A DNA stretch of 36,708 bases, taken from the NCBI GenBank assembly GCA_027064085.1, contig JAMOQH010000120.1, positions 1 through 36,708 on the forward strand, written 5' to 3'. The DNA comes from a bacterium. GTDB taxonomy: Bacteria > UBP6 > JAFGXH01. The notes under the pieces are model-generated. The model was not told the origin of the DNA, made no database searches, and worked only from the letters and a program-made list of their open reading frames with translations. Shown piece after piece: positions 26,936-35,382 of this stretch (within the stretch, counting starts at the first letter, position 1; each line of letters opens with the position of its first letter). The translations under genes and the position numbers were made by a program.

Positions 26936-28390
26936 TTATCCTATTGAGAAAAAATTAAGTATTTTGTTTTTAAGATTACTTTTTTCTTTGTCCAGTTCTT
27001 TTTTTAACTTCTTGTTTTTTACAATTTTTTCATTTTGTAATTTTCTTTGAGTAATCACCTCTGAAATTTTATCAATTAATTTTTTATTCTTCTTCAATAT
27101 TTCTGAAAAATCACTACTTTTTATAATATAAACCTCAACATCTCCATCAGCTTTAACTCCAGCTGTTGTCTTTTCTCCTGTCATTAATGACATTTCTCCA
27201 AAGAAATTTCCTGTTTTTAACTGAGCCACTTTGGCTTCATTAACAATGATTTTTACTGTTCCGGTTTTGATATAAAAGAATTTATCATTTTCAGTGTTTT
27301 GCTTCAATATATATTCTGTATCTGCATATCTCTTATATTGGGCGGCATTAATAATTATATCTAATTCATATTCTGTAAGTATTTGTAAAAAATCAATTTT
27401 AGTAAAAAAACTTTTGATTTCATTATATTCATCTTCCTTACTAATTCTTTTGTAATCTCTTCTAAATAAATCATATCTTGGTATAGGTATTTCCATACCT
27501 TCTCTTTCTAAGGCATAAAAAACTTTTGTTAAAACATTTGATCTTATTTGATAATATTTATAAGCATCTATAATTCTTAATCTGATTTCAAACTCAATAG
27601 CAAAATCACCATATTTAACAAAAAAGACCTCCCTGTCAATAATATTTTCAATATCTTTTGTTGCGTTTCTAACAACATTTATTACTTTATTGGGAATATT
27701 ATCATAAGTAACACCAAAAGGAATAATAGTATAATGTTTAAAGTCTTGAGAAGATAAAACCTTAATAGTGTTACTAGCTAAATCTTTGTTAGGTATAATA
27801 TAATGTTCATTTTCAAGAGTAATTATTTTAGTATATCTCCAGCTAAACATAACAATTCTACCAATTTTATCATTATATTTTATCCAATCATCTATCTTAA
27901 TGGTCGCTTCTGTTGATAATATAATTCCTGCAACCATATCACTTAATGTATTTTGTAACGCTAAACCAATTACTGCCGTAAGTACTGCAGATGTTGTAAA
28001 AATGGATGCGACAGAAACGCCATTAGCTTTTAAAAGAAACATTATTGCAATGAAAAAAATAATACCCTTTAGTATATCAATAAATATTTTGGGTGTTACC
28101 AAAATATTCTTAATTAAAATATCTATAACTAATGTCGCTAATATTCTTGCTGCAAAAAATATAAATATTGTGGTGTAAATAAAATGATAATATGGGTATA
28201 TTTTATAAGATTCTTTTATCCATTCTAAATTAACTGGTATTTTTAAAATTAAAAATATTATTATAGATACCGTATTAACAAAAGTTGCTTTTACTAATAC
28301 TTTAGTTTTTAAAATTTTAAAAAAAGATATATTAATAACAAATAGTATAATGCTTGATACAATAGAGGCAGAAATTAAATCTTTAATCAT
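26936..28390 (-). CDS. MscS-family channel with C-terminal cNMP-binding-like domain
   Basis: A 484-residue fusion of the bacterial cyclic-nucleotide-gated (bCNG) type. Several hydrophobic helices occupy 1-125; the MscS pore helix follows (VASIFTTSAVLTAVIGLALQNTLSDMVAGIIL, 127-158). The MscS beta domain carries YIIPNKDL and the domain ends in PIPRYDLF near residue 308. A cNMP-binding-like domain spans about 330-450, with FFGEMSLMTGEKTTAGV (397-412). The Arg that binds the cyclic phosphate in canonical sites (pattern GExxLxTGxPRTA) is replaced: here it is K407-T408-T409, so nucleotide binding is uncertain. A coiled, Lys-rich tail follows. It starts three bases after the upstream TPR gene and is coupled to crcB. 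Confidence 0.93.
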   Translation of the reverse strand: MIKDLISASIVSSIILFVINISFFKILKTKVLVKATFVNTVSIIIFLILKIPVNLEWIKESYKIYPYYHFIYTTIFIFFAARILATLVIDILIKNILVTPKIFIDILKGIIFFIAIMFLLKANGVSVASIFTTSAVLTAVIGLALQNTLSDMVAGIILSTEATIKIDDWIKYNDKIGRIVMFSWRYTKIITLENEHYIIPNKDLASNTIKVLSSQDFKHYTIIPFGVTYDNIPNKVINVVRNATKDIENIIDREVFFVKYGDFAIEFEIRLRIIDAYKYYQIRSNVLTKVFYALEREGMEIPIPRYDLFRRDYKRISKEDEYNEIKSFFTKIDFLQILTEYELDIIINAAQYKRYADTEYILKQNTENDKFFYIKTGTVKIIVNEAKVAQLKTGNFFGEMSLMTGEKTTAGVKADGDVEVYIIKSSDFSEILKKNKKLIDKISEVITQRKLQNEKIVKNKKLKKELDKEKSNLKNKILNFFSIG

Positions 28391-28393
28391 ATT

Positions 28394-30013
28394 CTAATCA
28401 AAATAACTTGGAATCATGAAGTCATAAATTTTAAATTGTTCAATTTTTTTGTTTATTTTTTCAAAATTAAATTCATATAAAAATTGGTTAAAACTATATT
28501 TTTGATTTAATATTTTTATATAGTTCTTGCTGTATTTGCTCATAAATTTTTTAAATAAATCTTTATCACTTTGTTTTTTCAAAAACTCTATATAACTTAA
28601 AATTGTTTTTCCAATTTCTAAATATTTCATCTCTTTAATATAAGAATCCGATTTTGTTTTAAGATATTTTATAAATTTTTTATAAAACTCTACATTATTT
28701 AATTCAAGAGTTTCTCTTATAACAAATGGTTCATAATATTGAGCAAAATCATTAATGCTTTTTTCCCTAAAGCTTTCTTTTGTCTTCTCATCAACATTTC
28801 CAGCTCTTTTTATTGCATCATCGGTCATACTTCCTAATATCTTTCTAATAACTTCATGTGAAATGGGATTAAGTCTAAATGCTAAACTATAATATTCTAT
28901 AGGAGTTTTAAATTTTTTTAAGTAATCAAGACCCATTGCTTTTTGTTTATATGGTTCGGATTCAAGTGATATTGCTTTTGCAAAATTTTCTAAAACATTG
29001 CCCATTAAAAAATTAATTTCATAAGAATCGGGATATTGATTAAGTAAATACTCTAAATTATATAATGCCTCTCTATATTTTTTATTTTTATTTAATCCTT
29101 TTGCTACACAATATCTTAAATCTTTAGAGTTAGGAATCATTTGTAGTCCTTCCTTGCAAATTGTAAATAATTGTTTAAATTTTTTCTGTTCATTATAAAT
29201 TTTTACTAAATTTAGATATATATCTTCTTTATTACTATAGAATTTTTTAATTTCTAGAGTATATTTTAATGCTTTATTGTAATCTTTAAGATTCAAATAT
29301 GCATTTGCTAAGAGCTTTTTTGTTAAGAATTTCTTTTTGTCTAGCTTTAAGGCTTTATTTAATGTTTCTATTGCTTCTTTATTATTATTAAAGCTAATTT
29401 GTAACTTACCTAATGAATTGTAATAGTAAAAATCATAAGGAGGAGATAAGTGTTTATATATATCATACACTATATCTTTTGCAAAATTAATTTTATATTC
29501 TAATGACAATATATTTTCATCTTTTTTTATTGCTTCTTTAAAGAATAAAATACTAGAATTCTTATCATCATTAAGGTAAGTTGTTACAGCTAAAAATAAT
29601 AACTTATCTTTACCTAATGTTTTATTATTTTTTAGTAAAAAATTCTTTATATTAGAAAACTTAACTTTACCATCTTTTTCCAAGCCTTTTTGTATAAAAT
29701 AATAGTTGTAATATTTATAGAAGTTTGCTAGTTCGTTATTTTCTAGTTCTTTTGCTTTAAATAATAAAATTAATGATTTAACATATTGTTTATCTGCTGC
29801 TAAAAACATTGCTAAATATAGTTTAATATTTGAGCTCTCTGGTTTATTAAGCAAGCTCTCTTTTAGATTAGTTAGAGCATTGTTGTAATTTTTAGTGGCT
29901 AGATCATTACTTGCCTTTAGTAAAAAAATTTCATATGATTTATCATCTAATTTGTTTTTTGAAAACAAATTAGATGATAATATTAGTATTGCAATTATTA
30001 TTATTATTTTCAT
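28394..30013 (-). CDS. Secreted or periplasmic TPR protein
   Basis: A 539-residue protein. MKIIIIIAILILSSNLFSKN looks like a Sec signal peptide without a lipobox Cys, so it is probably periplasmic. Then come TPR-like repeats such as YNNALTNLKESLLNKPESSNIKLYLAMFLAADKQY and NNKEAIETLNKALKLDKKKFLTKKLLANAYLNLKDYNKAL through about residue 400. The last 150 residues are helical but not clearly TPR (EPFVIRETLELNNVEFYKKFIKY). It lies ten bases after plsB and three before the MscS channel. TPR proteins often scaffold complexes; in this operon it could join the Bat-like proteins, as BatE-type TPR proteins do in other bacteria. This is inference. Confidence 0.85.
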   Translation of the reverse strand: MKIIIIIAILILSSNLFSKNKLDDKSYEIFLLKASNDLATKNYNNALTNLKESLLNKPESSNIKLYLAMFLAADKQYVKSLILLFKAKELENNELANFYKYYNYYFIQKGLEKDGKVKFSNIKNFLLKNNKTLGKDKLLFLAVTTYLNDDKNSSILFFKEAIKKDENILSLEYKINFAKDIVYDIYKHLSPPYDFYYYNSLGKLQISFNNNKEAIETLNKALKLDKKKFLTKKLLANAYLNLKDYNKALKYTLEIKKFYSNKEDIYLNLVKIYNEQKKFKQLFTICKEGLQMIPNSKDLRYCVAKGLNKNKKYREALYNLEYLLNQYPDSYEINFLMGNVLENFAKAISLESEPYKQKAMGLDYLKKFKTPIEYYSLAFRLNPISHEVIRKILGSMTDDAIKRAGNVDEKTKESFREKSINDFAQYYEPFVIRETLELNNVEFYKKFIKYLKTKSDSYIKEMKYLEIGKTILSYIEFLKKQSDKDLFKKFMSKYSKNYIKILNQKYSFNQFLYEFNFEKINKKIEQFKIYDFMIPSYFD

Positions 30014-30022
30014 AACTAAACC

Positions 30023-32500
30023 TTAATTAAAGATTAAGAAAGCTCTTAACTCATTGCTTATTTCAAGTAATTTATCTTTATTTGAAATAGTAATATATTT
30101 AATTTTACCCTCATAGTCTTTTTGTAAAATATCTATGTCAGTTAGCATTTTTATACAATTTTCAAATTTATTTTTATTTATTGATTCTTCATAATGAAAA
30201 TCAGAAATTCTTTTTCTAGCGGTATTAACAATATTAGATAGAAGGGTTCTATAGTTTTCTCTTTTATTCAATTTGATTAATTCACTAATACAAAATGAAT
30301 ATGCTTCTATAAACGGCATTAATATTGAGAAATAAAATTCGGGATTAAGATTTTTTGTAGCTCTATTTATTGTTATTGTATTATTTTCTTTTTTAAGGAT
30401 ATTTCTTTCAACCATATCTGTTAAAGTTTGTATGAAATTAATTTCATATTTATCATTAGGATTAAATATAAATTCATCTTGAAATATCAAACTTAAAAAT
30501 TTAGTATTCTTTTTTATATCTACTTTATTTGATGATTTTTTAACTGCAAAAATTAATAATGATTCATTTGTGAAATAGTGTAAAATATTATTTTTATAGT
30601 ATTCTATATTTGCTCTTTTAGAATTTAAAAGTTCATAAGTTTCAAGTTTTTCATCTATTAATACAATGTGTTTATTAGAAATGAAAAAATCTAATGCTTC
30701 TTCAAGTGCAAGGACAGGAGTAACTAATGTTTTTGAAAGAGGAGCTGCTTTTTTACTTAATTCTTTATGTACTGTTAAAAAATTTCCTAAAATATCGCTA
30801 AAATCAAACTTTTCTTTACTGTGTTCAGATAATAGTATTGTTCCAAGTATTGAAGATGCTGTAACGATTGATGTTTTATTTATACTATCTAGTATTTGAT
30901 ATGATACTTTATTTAAATGATATGAAATTACTTCTTCATTTGGTTTTTTTTCTGCGATTTTATTTTTTTTAAAATAATCATCTAGTTTTATTGCATTCGA
31001 AAATCTTATATAAACTTTACCAAAACGAGATTTTAATAACTTTCTATTACTTAATATTACATTTAAATTTTCTTTTTTCTTTTCTCCACCAGATAATTCA
31101 TTTACATAAGATTTTTCTTCAATAATTTTTTCATAATTAATTGCAACAGGTAATATTGCAATTTTTTTATTTATATTTTCCCAAAAGGAGTCAAAAAACA
31201 TTGATAACATCCCTGTTTTAGGTGGAAGCAATTTTCCTGTTCTACTACGAGTGCCTTCAATAAAGAATTCAATACTAAATCTATCTTTTAATAATTTAGA
31301 AAGATATTGTTTAAAAATTGTATAGTAAAATTCATCATGCCTAAAGCTTCTTTTTAGGAAAAATGCACCACTTCTTCTAAAAATATATCCCATTGGAAAA
31401 AATGCTAAGTTATCTCCTGCTGCAATATGTGGGGGAACAAGTCCTTTTAAGTAAAAAATATATGAAAGAACTAAGTAATCAATATGACTTTTATGAGAAG
31501 GAGCAAGTATTACTGTATGTGTTTTGAGTAATTCCTTTAATTTAATAATATCTTCATCTGGAATATCAATTTCACTATATAGTTTTGAAAAGACAAAACT
31601 TAAAGTTTTAACAAATTTTTGTATCATTGAAACATGATAATCAGCTGCAATTTTCTTTAAAATTTCTTTTGCTTTTTTTTCAGAATCAATTATACTTTTT
31701 TTCTTGAGTTTTGCTCTCTTTTTTATTGCATTTTGAATAACAGGCATTTTTATTATTTGCTCTATGTTGATATTTGGTTTTCTTATTGCTGGACCTGTAA
31801 TAATTTGAACTTCTTTTTCAAGTTTGAATAATATTTTAGCTTCTAAAGATTCTGCTAAATCAATATCAGATTTCTTAGGATTATTTTTTATAAAATCTAA
31901 TAAATTTATTGGTTCTAAAATTGACGAATAAGCATTTTTATAGTTTTTCATTAATTGATAAGATATTTTTATAAAATTATTAGATTTATTACCTTTTATT
32001 AACTTTTTAATGTTTTCAGGAGATTTTTCCAAAATTAATAGTTCTGGAAGAAAAATAATTTCTTTTTTAGTACTTTTTTGATATTTTACAATTTCCAAAA
32101 GAGGACTTTCTTTAAAATCAGTATTCCTTAATCCTAAAAACTTTGATTTTCTTAAGAAAATCATTGGTATTTTGTTTTTATCAAGAGTTTCAATTAATTT
32201 GTTTTTATTATTTCTCTCAATTTTATCTAAAGTTTTATTAAATAAACTTGTTGGAGTTTCCCATAAAAATGTTTTTAATTCATTTACATAGGATATTTGA
32301 TTTAATTTTAATGTACTTAAATTGTAATTAACATAAAGGTATTCTATAAAATCAACATTTTTAGCGATAAATACAGTTATTTTATTATTATCTTGATTTT
32401 CTTTTATTATATTTAAGTAATCATTTGTTTTATTTATTTTAGAAAGGTAATTATTGAAAAAACTATCTAAAATAAAACCATGTTTAAATTCTTTACTCAT
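30023..32500 (-). CDS. plsB: Glycerol-3-phosphate acyltransferase PlsB
   Basis: An 825-residue PlsB, which acylates sn-glycerol-3-phosphate at position 1 using acyl-CoA or acyl-ACP, the first step of phospholipid synthesis at the inner membrane. Block I is PSHKSHIDYL (H336-x4-D341), block II PMGYIFRRSGAFFLKR, block III EFFIEGTRSRTGK (411-423), and block IV AILPVAINYEKI. The segment LKGLVPPHIAAGDNLAFFP is nearly as in E. coli PlsB (807 residues). The N-terminal 280 residues are divergent and Lys-rich. It overlaps the Bat-like gene by eight bases. PlsB in an operon with membrane channels and a DUF58/Bat pair is unusual. Confidence in the enzyme is high. Confidence 0.95.
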   Translation of the reverse strand: MSKEFKHGFILDSFFNNYLSKINKTNDYLNIIKENQDNNKITVFIAKNVDFIEYLYVNYNLSTLKLNQISYVNELKTFLWETPTSLFNKTLDKIERNNKNKLIETLDKNKIPMIFLRKSKFLGLRNTDFKESPLLEIVKYQKSTKKEIIFLPELLILEKSPENIKKLIKGNKSNNFIKISYQLMKNYKNAYSSILEPINLLDFIKNNPKKSDIDLAESLEAKILFKLEKEVQIITGPAIRKPNINIEQIIKMPVIQNAIKKRAKLKKKSIIDSEKKAKEILKKIAADYHVSMIQKFVKTLSFVFSKLYSEIDIPDEDIIKLKELLKTHTVILAPSHKSHIDYLVLSYIFYLKGLVPPHIAAGDNLAFFPMGYIFRRSGAFFLKRSFRHDEFYYTIFKQYLSKLLKDRFSIEFFIEGTRSRTGKLLPPKTGMLSMFFDSFWENINKKIAILPVAINYEKIIEEKSYVNELSGGEKKKENLNVILSNRKLLKSRFGKVYIRFSNAIKLDDYFKKNKIAEKKPNEEVISYHLNKVSYQILDSINKTSIVTASSILGTILLSEHSKEKFDFSDILGNFLTVHKELSKKAAPLSKTLVTPVLALEEALDFFISNKHIVLIDEKLETYELLNSKRANIEYYKNNILHYFTNESLLIFAVKKSSNKVDIKKNTKFLSLIFQDEFIFNPNDKYEINFIQTLTDMVERNILKKENNTITINRATKNLNPEFYFSILMPFIEAYSFCISELIKLNKRENYRTLLSNIVNTARKRISDFHYEESINKNKFENCIKMLTDIDILQKDYEGKIKYITISNKDKLLEISNELRAFLIFN

Positions 32501-34361
32501 CTTTTACCCACAAAAAGCGTTTTACGAAAAATAATGTTTCTAAAAATATCATAAACATAAATACCATTATAAACCAATTTTTTAAAGGAATCAATAAATT
32601 ATTATTTGCAATTAAATCTAATGCCTTTTTATTTTTGATTATTAGTAAATTTGAACGATTTAGTTGTGAATTATAAGCAATTTTATTATGGTGTTGATAA
32701 ATTCCTGTTTTTAAATATTTTAAATCGTATTTGAAGTTTTCCAGATTTGATAAATCGGTTAAATAAAATTTATATATATTTAAATTGTCTTCTAATAAAT
32801 ATTTTATTATTGAAATAATTAAAGGAGCATAATTGGTTGATAACGGAAAATTGTTCCAATCTCTATCAACACTTGATGTATAAATAATTAATTTTCCTTT
32901 TTTTAATAACTTCTCTGCTATAAATGGAGTTCCATCATTTAAAGAAGCAATTATTTTAATATTCTGTTTAGTTGATAAGTTGAAATATTTATAAACAGGA
33001 TATGCTGATAGTTGATTCTTAACAAATAAAATATTTTTAAAAAATTTGTAATCATAATTAAAAAAATTAACAAATTTATATTTTTTTGTTTTTTCCATAT
33101 TTTTAAAATTTCTTAATGAAATTATATCTTTCCAGAAATAATTAAAATTTTTAATATTTGTATTACTACCCAAGGATATAAAAACTGATTTTCCTGATTT
33201 TAAGTATTCTGAAATAGCATATTGATTTTCATAATCATCAAAAATATTGTTTAAAAATATAATTAAATCATATTTTTTTATACTCTTACTTGTGATCCAT
33301 GATTTTTGTGTTAAATTAAATTTATATTTTTCATTACTACTATTTAAGGCATTCTTTAGATAAAAAGATTCATCTTGATATGATATAGTACTTGTTGAGC
33401 CATTTACAATTAAAATTTCTTTGGGCTTTATAGTATTTATAATAAAAAACTTGTAATTATCATAATTTAAATTATCAGATTCTAGTTGAAGTTTATATTT
33501 CTGTTCATTTGATTGTTTTTTTTCTTTTTTATCTCTTAAAACAGTGAAATTCATCATAATTTCTTTTGATGAATTTGGAGCTAATGTGATTATAGATGAA
33601 GATAGTTTATTATTATTTTGATATAAAGTTATTTTTTTAGTTTGCTTATTTGTTGAAGATGATTTTATTAATACTTTAAGTTGGTAACGGTTATATTCAA
33701 TTCTTTTTATTTTTAATTCTTTTATAAAAAAGTTATCTATATTTTTATGTTTAATTAATGAATATTTTATATTAGATGTATTTTTAGTGTCTTGATAATT
33801 TGATACAACAATTACTTTTTTATTTTTAAATTTATTTTTGTTTTTGATAAATTCAGAAATTGTGCTGTATTGGTAGTTATATGTAATTTTAATTTTATTT
33901 AGCAGATTATTTAATTGTGAAACAGAAACTATTATATGTTCTTTCCCATTATAAAATATAGAATTGGAATTAGGATTATTCTGAAAAAATGTTCTTATAA
34001 TTTCTTTAGCATTTTCAAAATCATTTTTTGATTTATCTGTTTTCAAAAGCATTTGATAATTATTATCTAAAACAATCATAGTATTATTATTGCTTTTAAA
34101 TGAAATTGAATTTTCTTTTTTCTTTATGGAGATATTTGTAATCAAAAAGATTATTGATAGTAAAACCAACAGCCTTAATAAAAATAAGATAAATTCCTTA
34201 ATTTTTAGTTTTTTTGATATTTTTTTATGTGATTTCAATATAAATATTAAACTTGGAAATTCAACTTCTTTAATGTTTTTTCTTTTTATTAAGTGAAATA
34301 GTATCAGGATTCCAATGGAGAGTAAAGAATATAAAAATAAACTATGCTTAAATAAAAACAT
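32493..34361 (-). CDS. BatA-like membrane protein with degenerate VWA and GATase-like region
   Basis: A 622-residue protein. The N-terminal double-transmembrane BatA module is clear: helix about 6-24, the motif VEFPSLIFI (33-41), basic loop, then LRLLVLLSIIFLI (about 62-74). After it comes a VWA-like start MIVLDNNYQML (95-105) in which the MIDAS serines are missing (D-N-N-Y-Q instead of DxSxS). A beta-rich middle resembles a carbohydrate-binding or Ig-like domain. The region KPKEILIVNGSTS...YDLIIFLN...SGKSVFISLGSN resembles the class-I glutamine-amidotransferase-like domain found in this family, without a visible catalytic Cys triad. A C-terminal membrane helix (about 594-614) ends the protein. 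Its ATG follows the DUF58 stop directly. Confidence 0.82.
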   Translation of the reverse strand: MFLFKHSLFLYSLLSIGILILFHLIKRKNIKEVEFPSLIFILKSHKKISKKLKIKEFILFLLRLLVLLSIIFLITNISIKKKENSISFKSNNNTMIVLDNNYQMLLKTDKSKNDFENAKEIIRTFFQNNPNSNSIFYNGKEHIIVSVSQLNNLLNKIKITYNYQYSTISEFIKNKNKFKNKKVIVVSNYQDTKNTSNIKYSLIKHKNIDNFFIKELKIKRIEYNRYQLKVLIKSSSTNKQTKKITLYQNNNKLSSSIITLAPNSSKEIMMNFTVLRDKKEKKQSNEQKYKLQLESDNLNYDNYKFFIINTIKPKEILIVNGSTSTISYQDESFYLKNALNSSNEKYKFNLTQKSWITSKSIKKYDLIIFLNNIFDDYENQYAISEYLKSGKSVFISLGSNTNIKNFNYFWKDIISLRNFKNMEKTKKYKFVNFFNYDYKFFKNILFVKNQLSAYPVYKYFNLSTKQNIKIIASLNDGTPFIAEKLLKKGKLIIYTSSVDRDWNNFPLSTNYAPLIISIIKYLLEDNLNIYKFYLTDLSNLENFKYDLKYLKTGIYQHHNKIAYNSQLNRSNLLIIKNKKALDLIANNNLLIPLKNWFIMVFMFMIFLETLFFVKRFLWVKDE

Positions 34362-35219
34362 TTATATACCAAATAAATTTAATATATTTAACTTAATATC
34401 TTCATCTGTATTAACAAGTATATATTTCATATTATTTCCTAAAAGCGTTTTTGATATGTTTCCATTATGGCGTTTTAATTCTTCAAGATATATCTTTTTT
34501 ATTGTTAATGGTTCGGTTACTAAGGTTTTATAGTTTTCCATATCTTTAAATCTAACTATCCCTTTGTAATTAAATTCTAGTTCTGCTCTGGTTAAAGTTT
34601 GTATAAAATAGAAGTCATAGTTAAGGGCTTTCATTTTTTTTATTTCTTTAAGCAAATCATCTGTTTCATACATAAAATCTGAAATTATAAAAATAGTACT
34701 GTTCTTTGTTTCCTTAATTTCTTGTATTATGGATAATTTTTTAATGATATTAATGTTTTTTTCTTCTTTTATTAGGTTTAACAAAATAGGAAAATCATTT
34801 GTTTGTTTTTTAAATCCCGAAAAATCATTATTTGAAACAAGAGATACTCCTGATTTACTTAAAAATATAATATGGCTTAGCACTCCAAATAATAATACTG
34901 AATAATCAAATTTGCTAATACTTGTATCTTTAAAATTCATGCTATTGGTAGAATCAACAATAAATATAGCATTACTATTGCTTTCGCTGTGGAATTTTTT
35001 AGTGTATAATTTTTCTGTTCTGGCATATTGTTTCCAGTCTATATTTTTTATTGAATCCCCTTCAATGTAGTTGTTATACTGATTAAATTCTATGGATTGT
35101 CCATTTTGATTAAATAATAAATCCCCATTTGAAAATAATTTTTTTGATGCTTTTTTTATTAGCTCTTCCTGTGGAATACTTTCTAATATATTATAAATCT
35201 TATTTAAATACTTTTCCAA
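34362..35219 (-). CDS. DUF58 (VWA-related) protein
   Basis: A protein of about 285 residues. The DUF58 signature is present: EFNQYNNYIEGDSIKNIDWKQYARTEKLYTKKFH (about 44-77), matching the pattern EFxxYxxYxxGDxxRxIDWxxxART. The VWA-type MIDAS-like motif DSTNS follows (89-93), and FIISDFMYE is a later VWA strand. DUF58 proteins usually work with MoxR ATPases and Bat proteins. I put the start at TTG 35219, preceded by GGGTG with five bases to the codon; an in-frame TTG at 35270 lies inside the -35 box of the promoter and cannot be the start. First gene of the six-gene operon. Confidence 0.85.
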   Translation of the reverse strand: MEKYLNKIYNILESIPQEELIKKASKKLFSNGDLLFNQNGQSIEFNQYNNYIEGDSIKNIDWKQYARTEKLYTKKFHSESNSNAIFIVDSTNSMNFKDTSISKFDYSVLLFGVLSHIIFLSKSGVSLVSNNDFSGFKKQTNDFPILLNLIKEEKNINIIKKLSIIQEIKETKNSTIFIISDFMYETDDLLKEIKKMKALNYDFYFIQTLTRAELEFNYKGIVRFKDMENYKTLVTEPLTIKKIYLEELKRHNGNISKTLLGNNMKYILVNTDEDIKLNILNLFGI

Positions 35220-35241
35220 ACATTCACCCAAATAATAACTA

Positions 35242-35270
35242 TATATATAATAGTAACTATAAATAGTCAA
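35242..35270 (-). promoter_or_regulatory. Promoter of the DUF58-PlsB-CrcB operon
   Basis: On the minus strand TTGACT (35270-35265), 17 bases, TATATA (35247-35242). The predicted start of transcription is about 15-20 bases before the DUF58 TTG, which gives a very short leader. Confidence 0.6.
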
Positions 35271-35307
35271 GTTGATAGCTACTTAAATTTAATATAAAAA
35301 TACTTCA

Positions 35308-35336
35308 TTGAAATAAGTAAGGAAATAATATATAAG
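35308..35336 (+). promoter_or_regulatory. Promoter of the SPL-family gene
   Basis: TTGAAA (35308-35313), 17 bases, TATAAG (35331-35336), divergent from the operon promoter. A hairpin AGGAAA/TTTCCT (35342-35358) follows in the leader, just upstream of the ribosome binding site. Confidence 0.5.
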
Positions 35337-35382
35337 AAATAAGGAAACGGGTTTTCCTGTTTTATTGTAAATGGAGATACAA

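Noticed and set aside
27900-28178. Plus-strand frame inside the MscS-cNMP gene
   Set aside because: Lies wholly antisense to the membrane part of a well-supported gene; its hydrophobic look mirrors the membrane helices.
35371-35382. ATG at 35371 as the start of the SPL-family gene
   Set aside because: The GGAGA ribosome binding site starts two bases after that ATG; it fits the GTG at 35383 instead.
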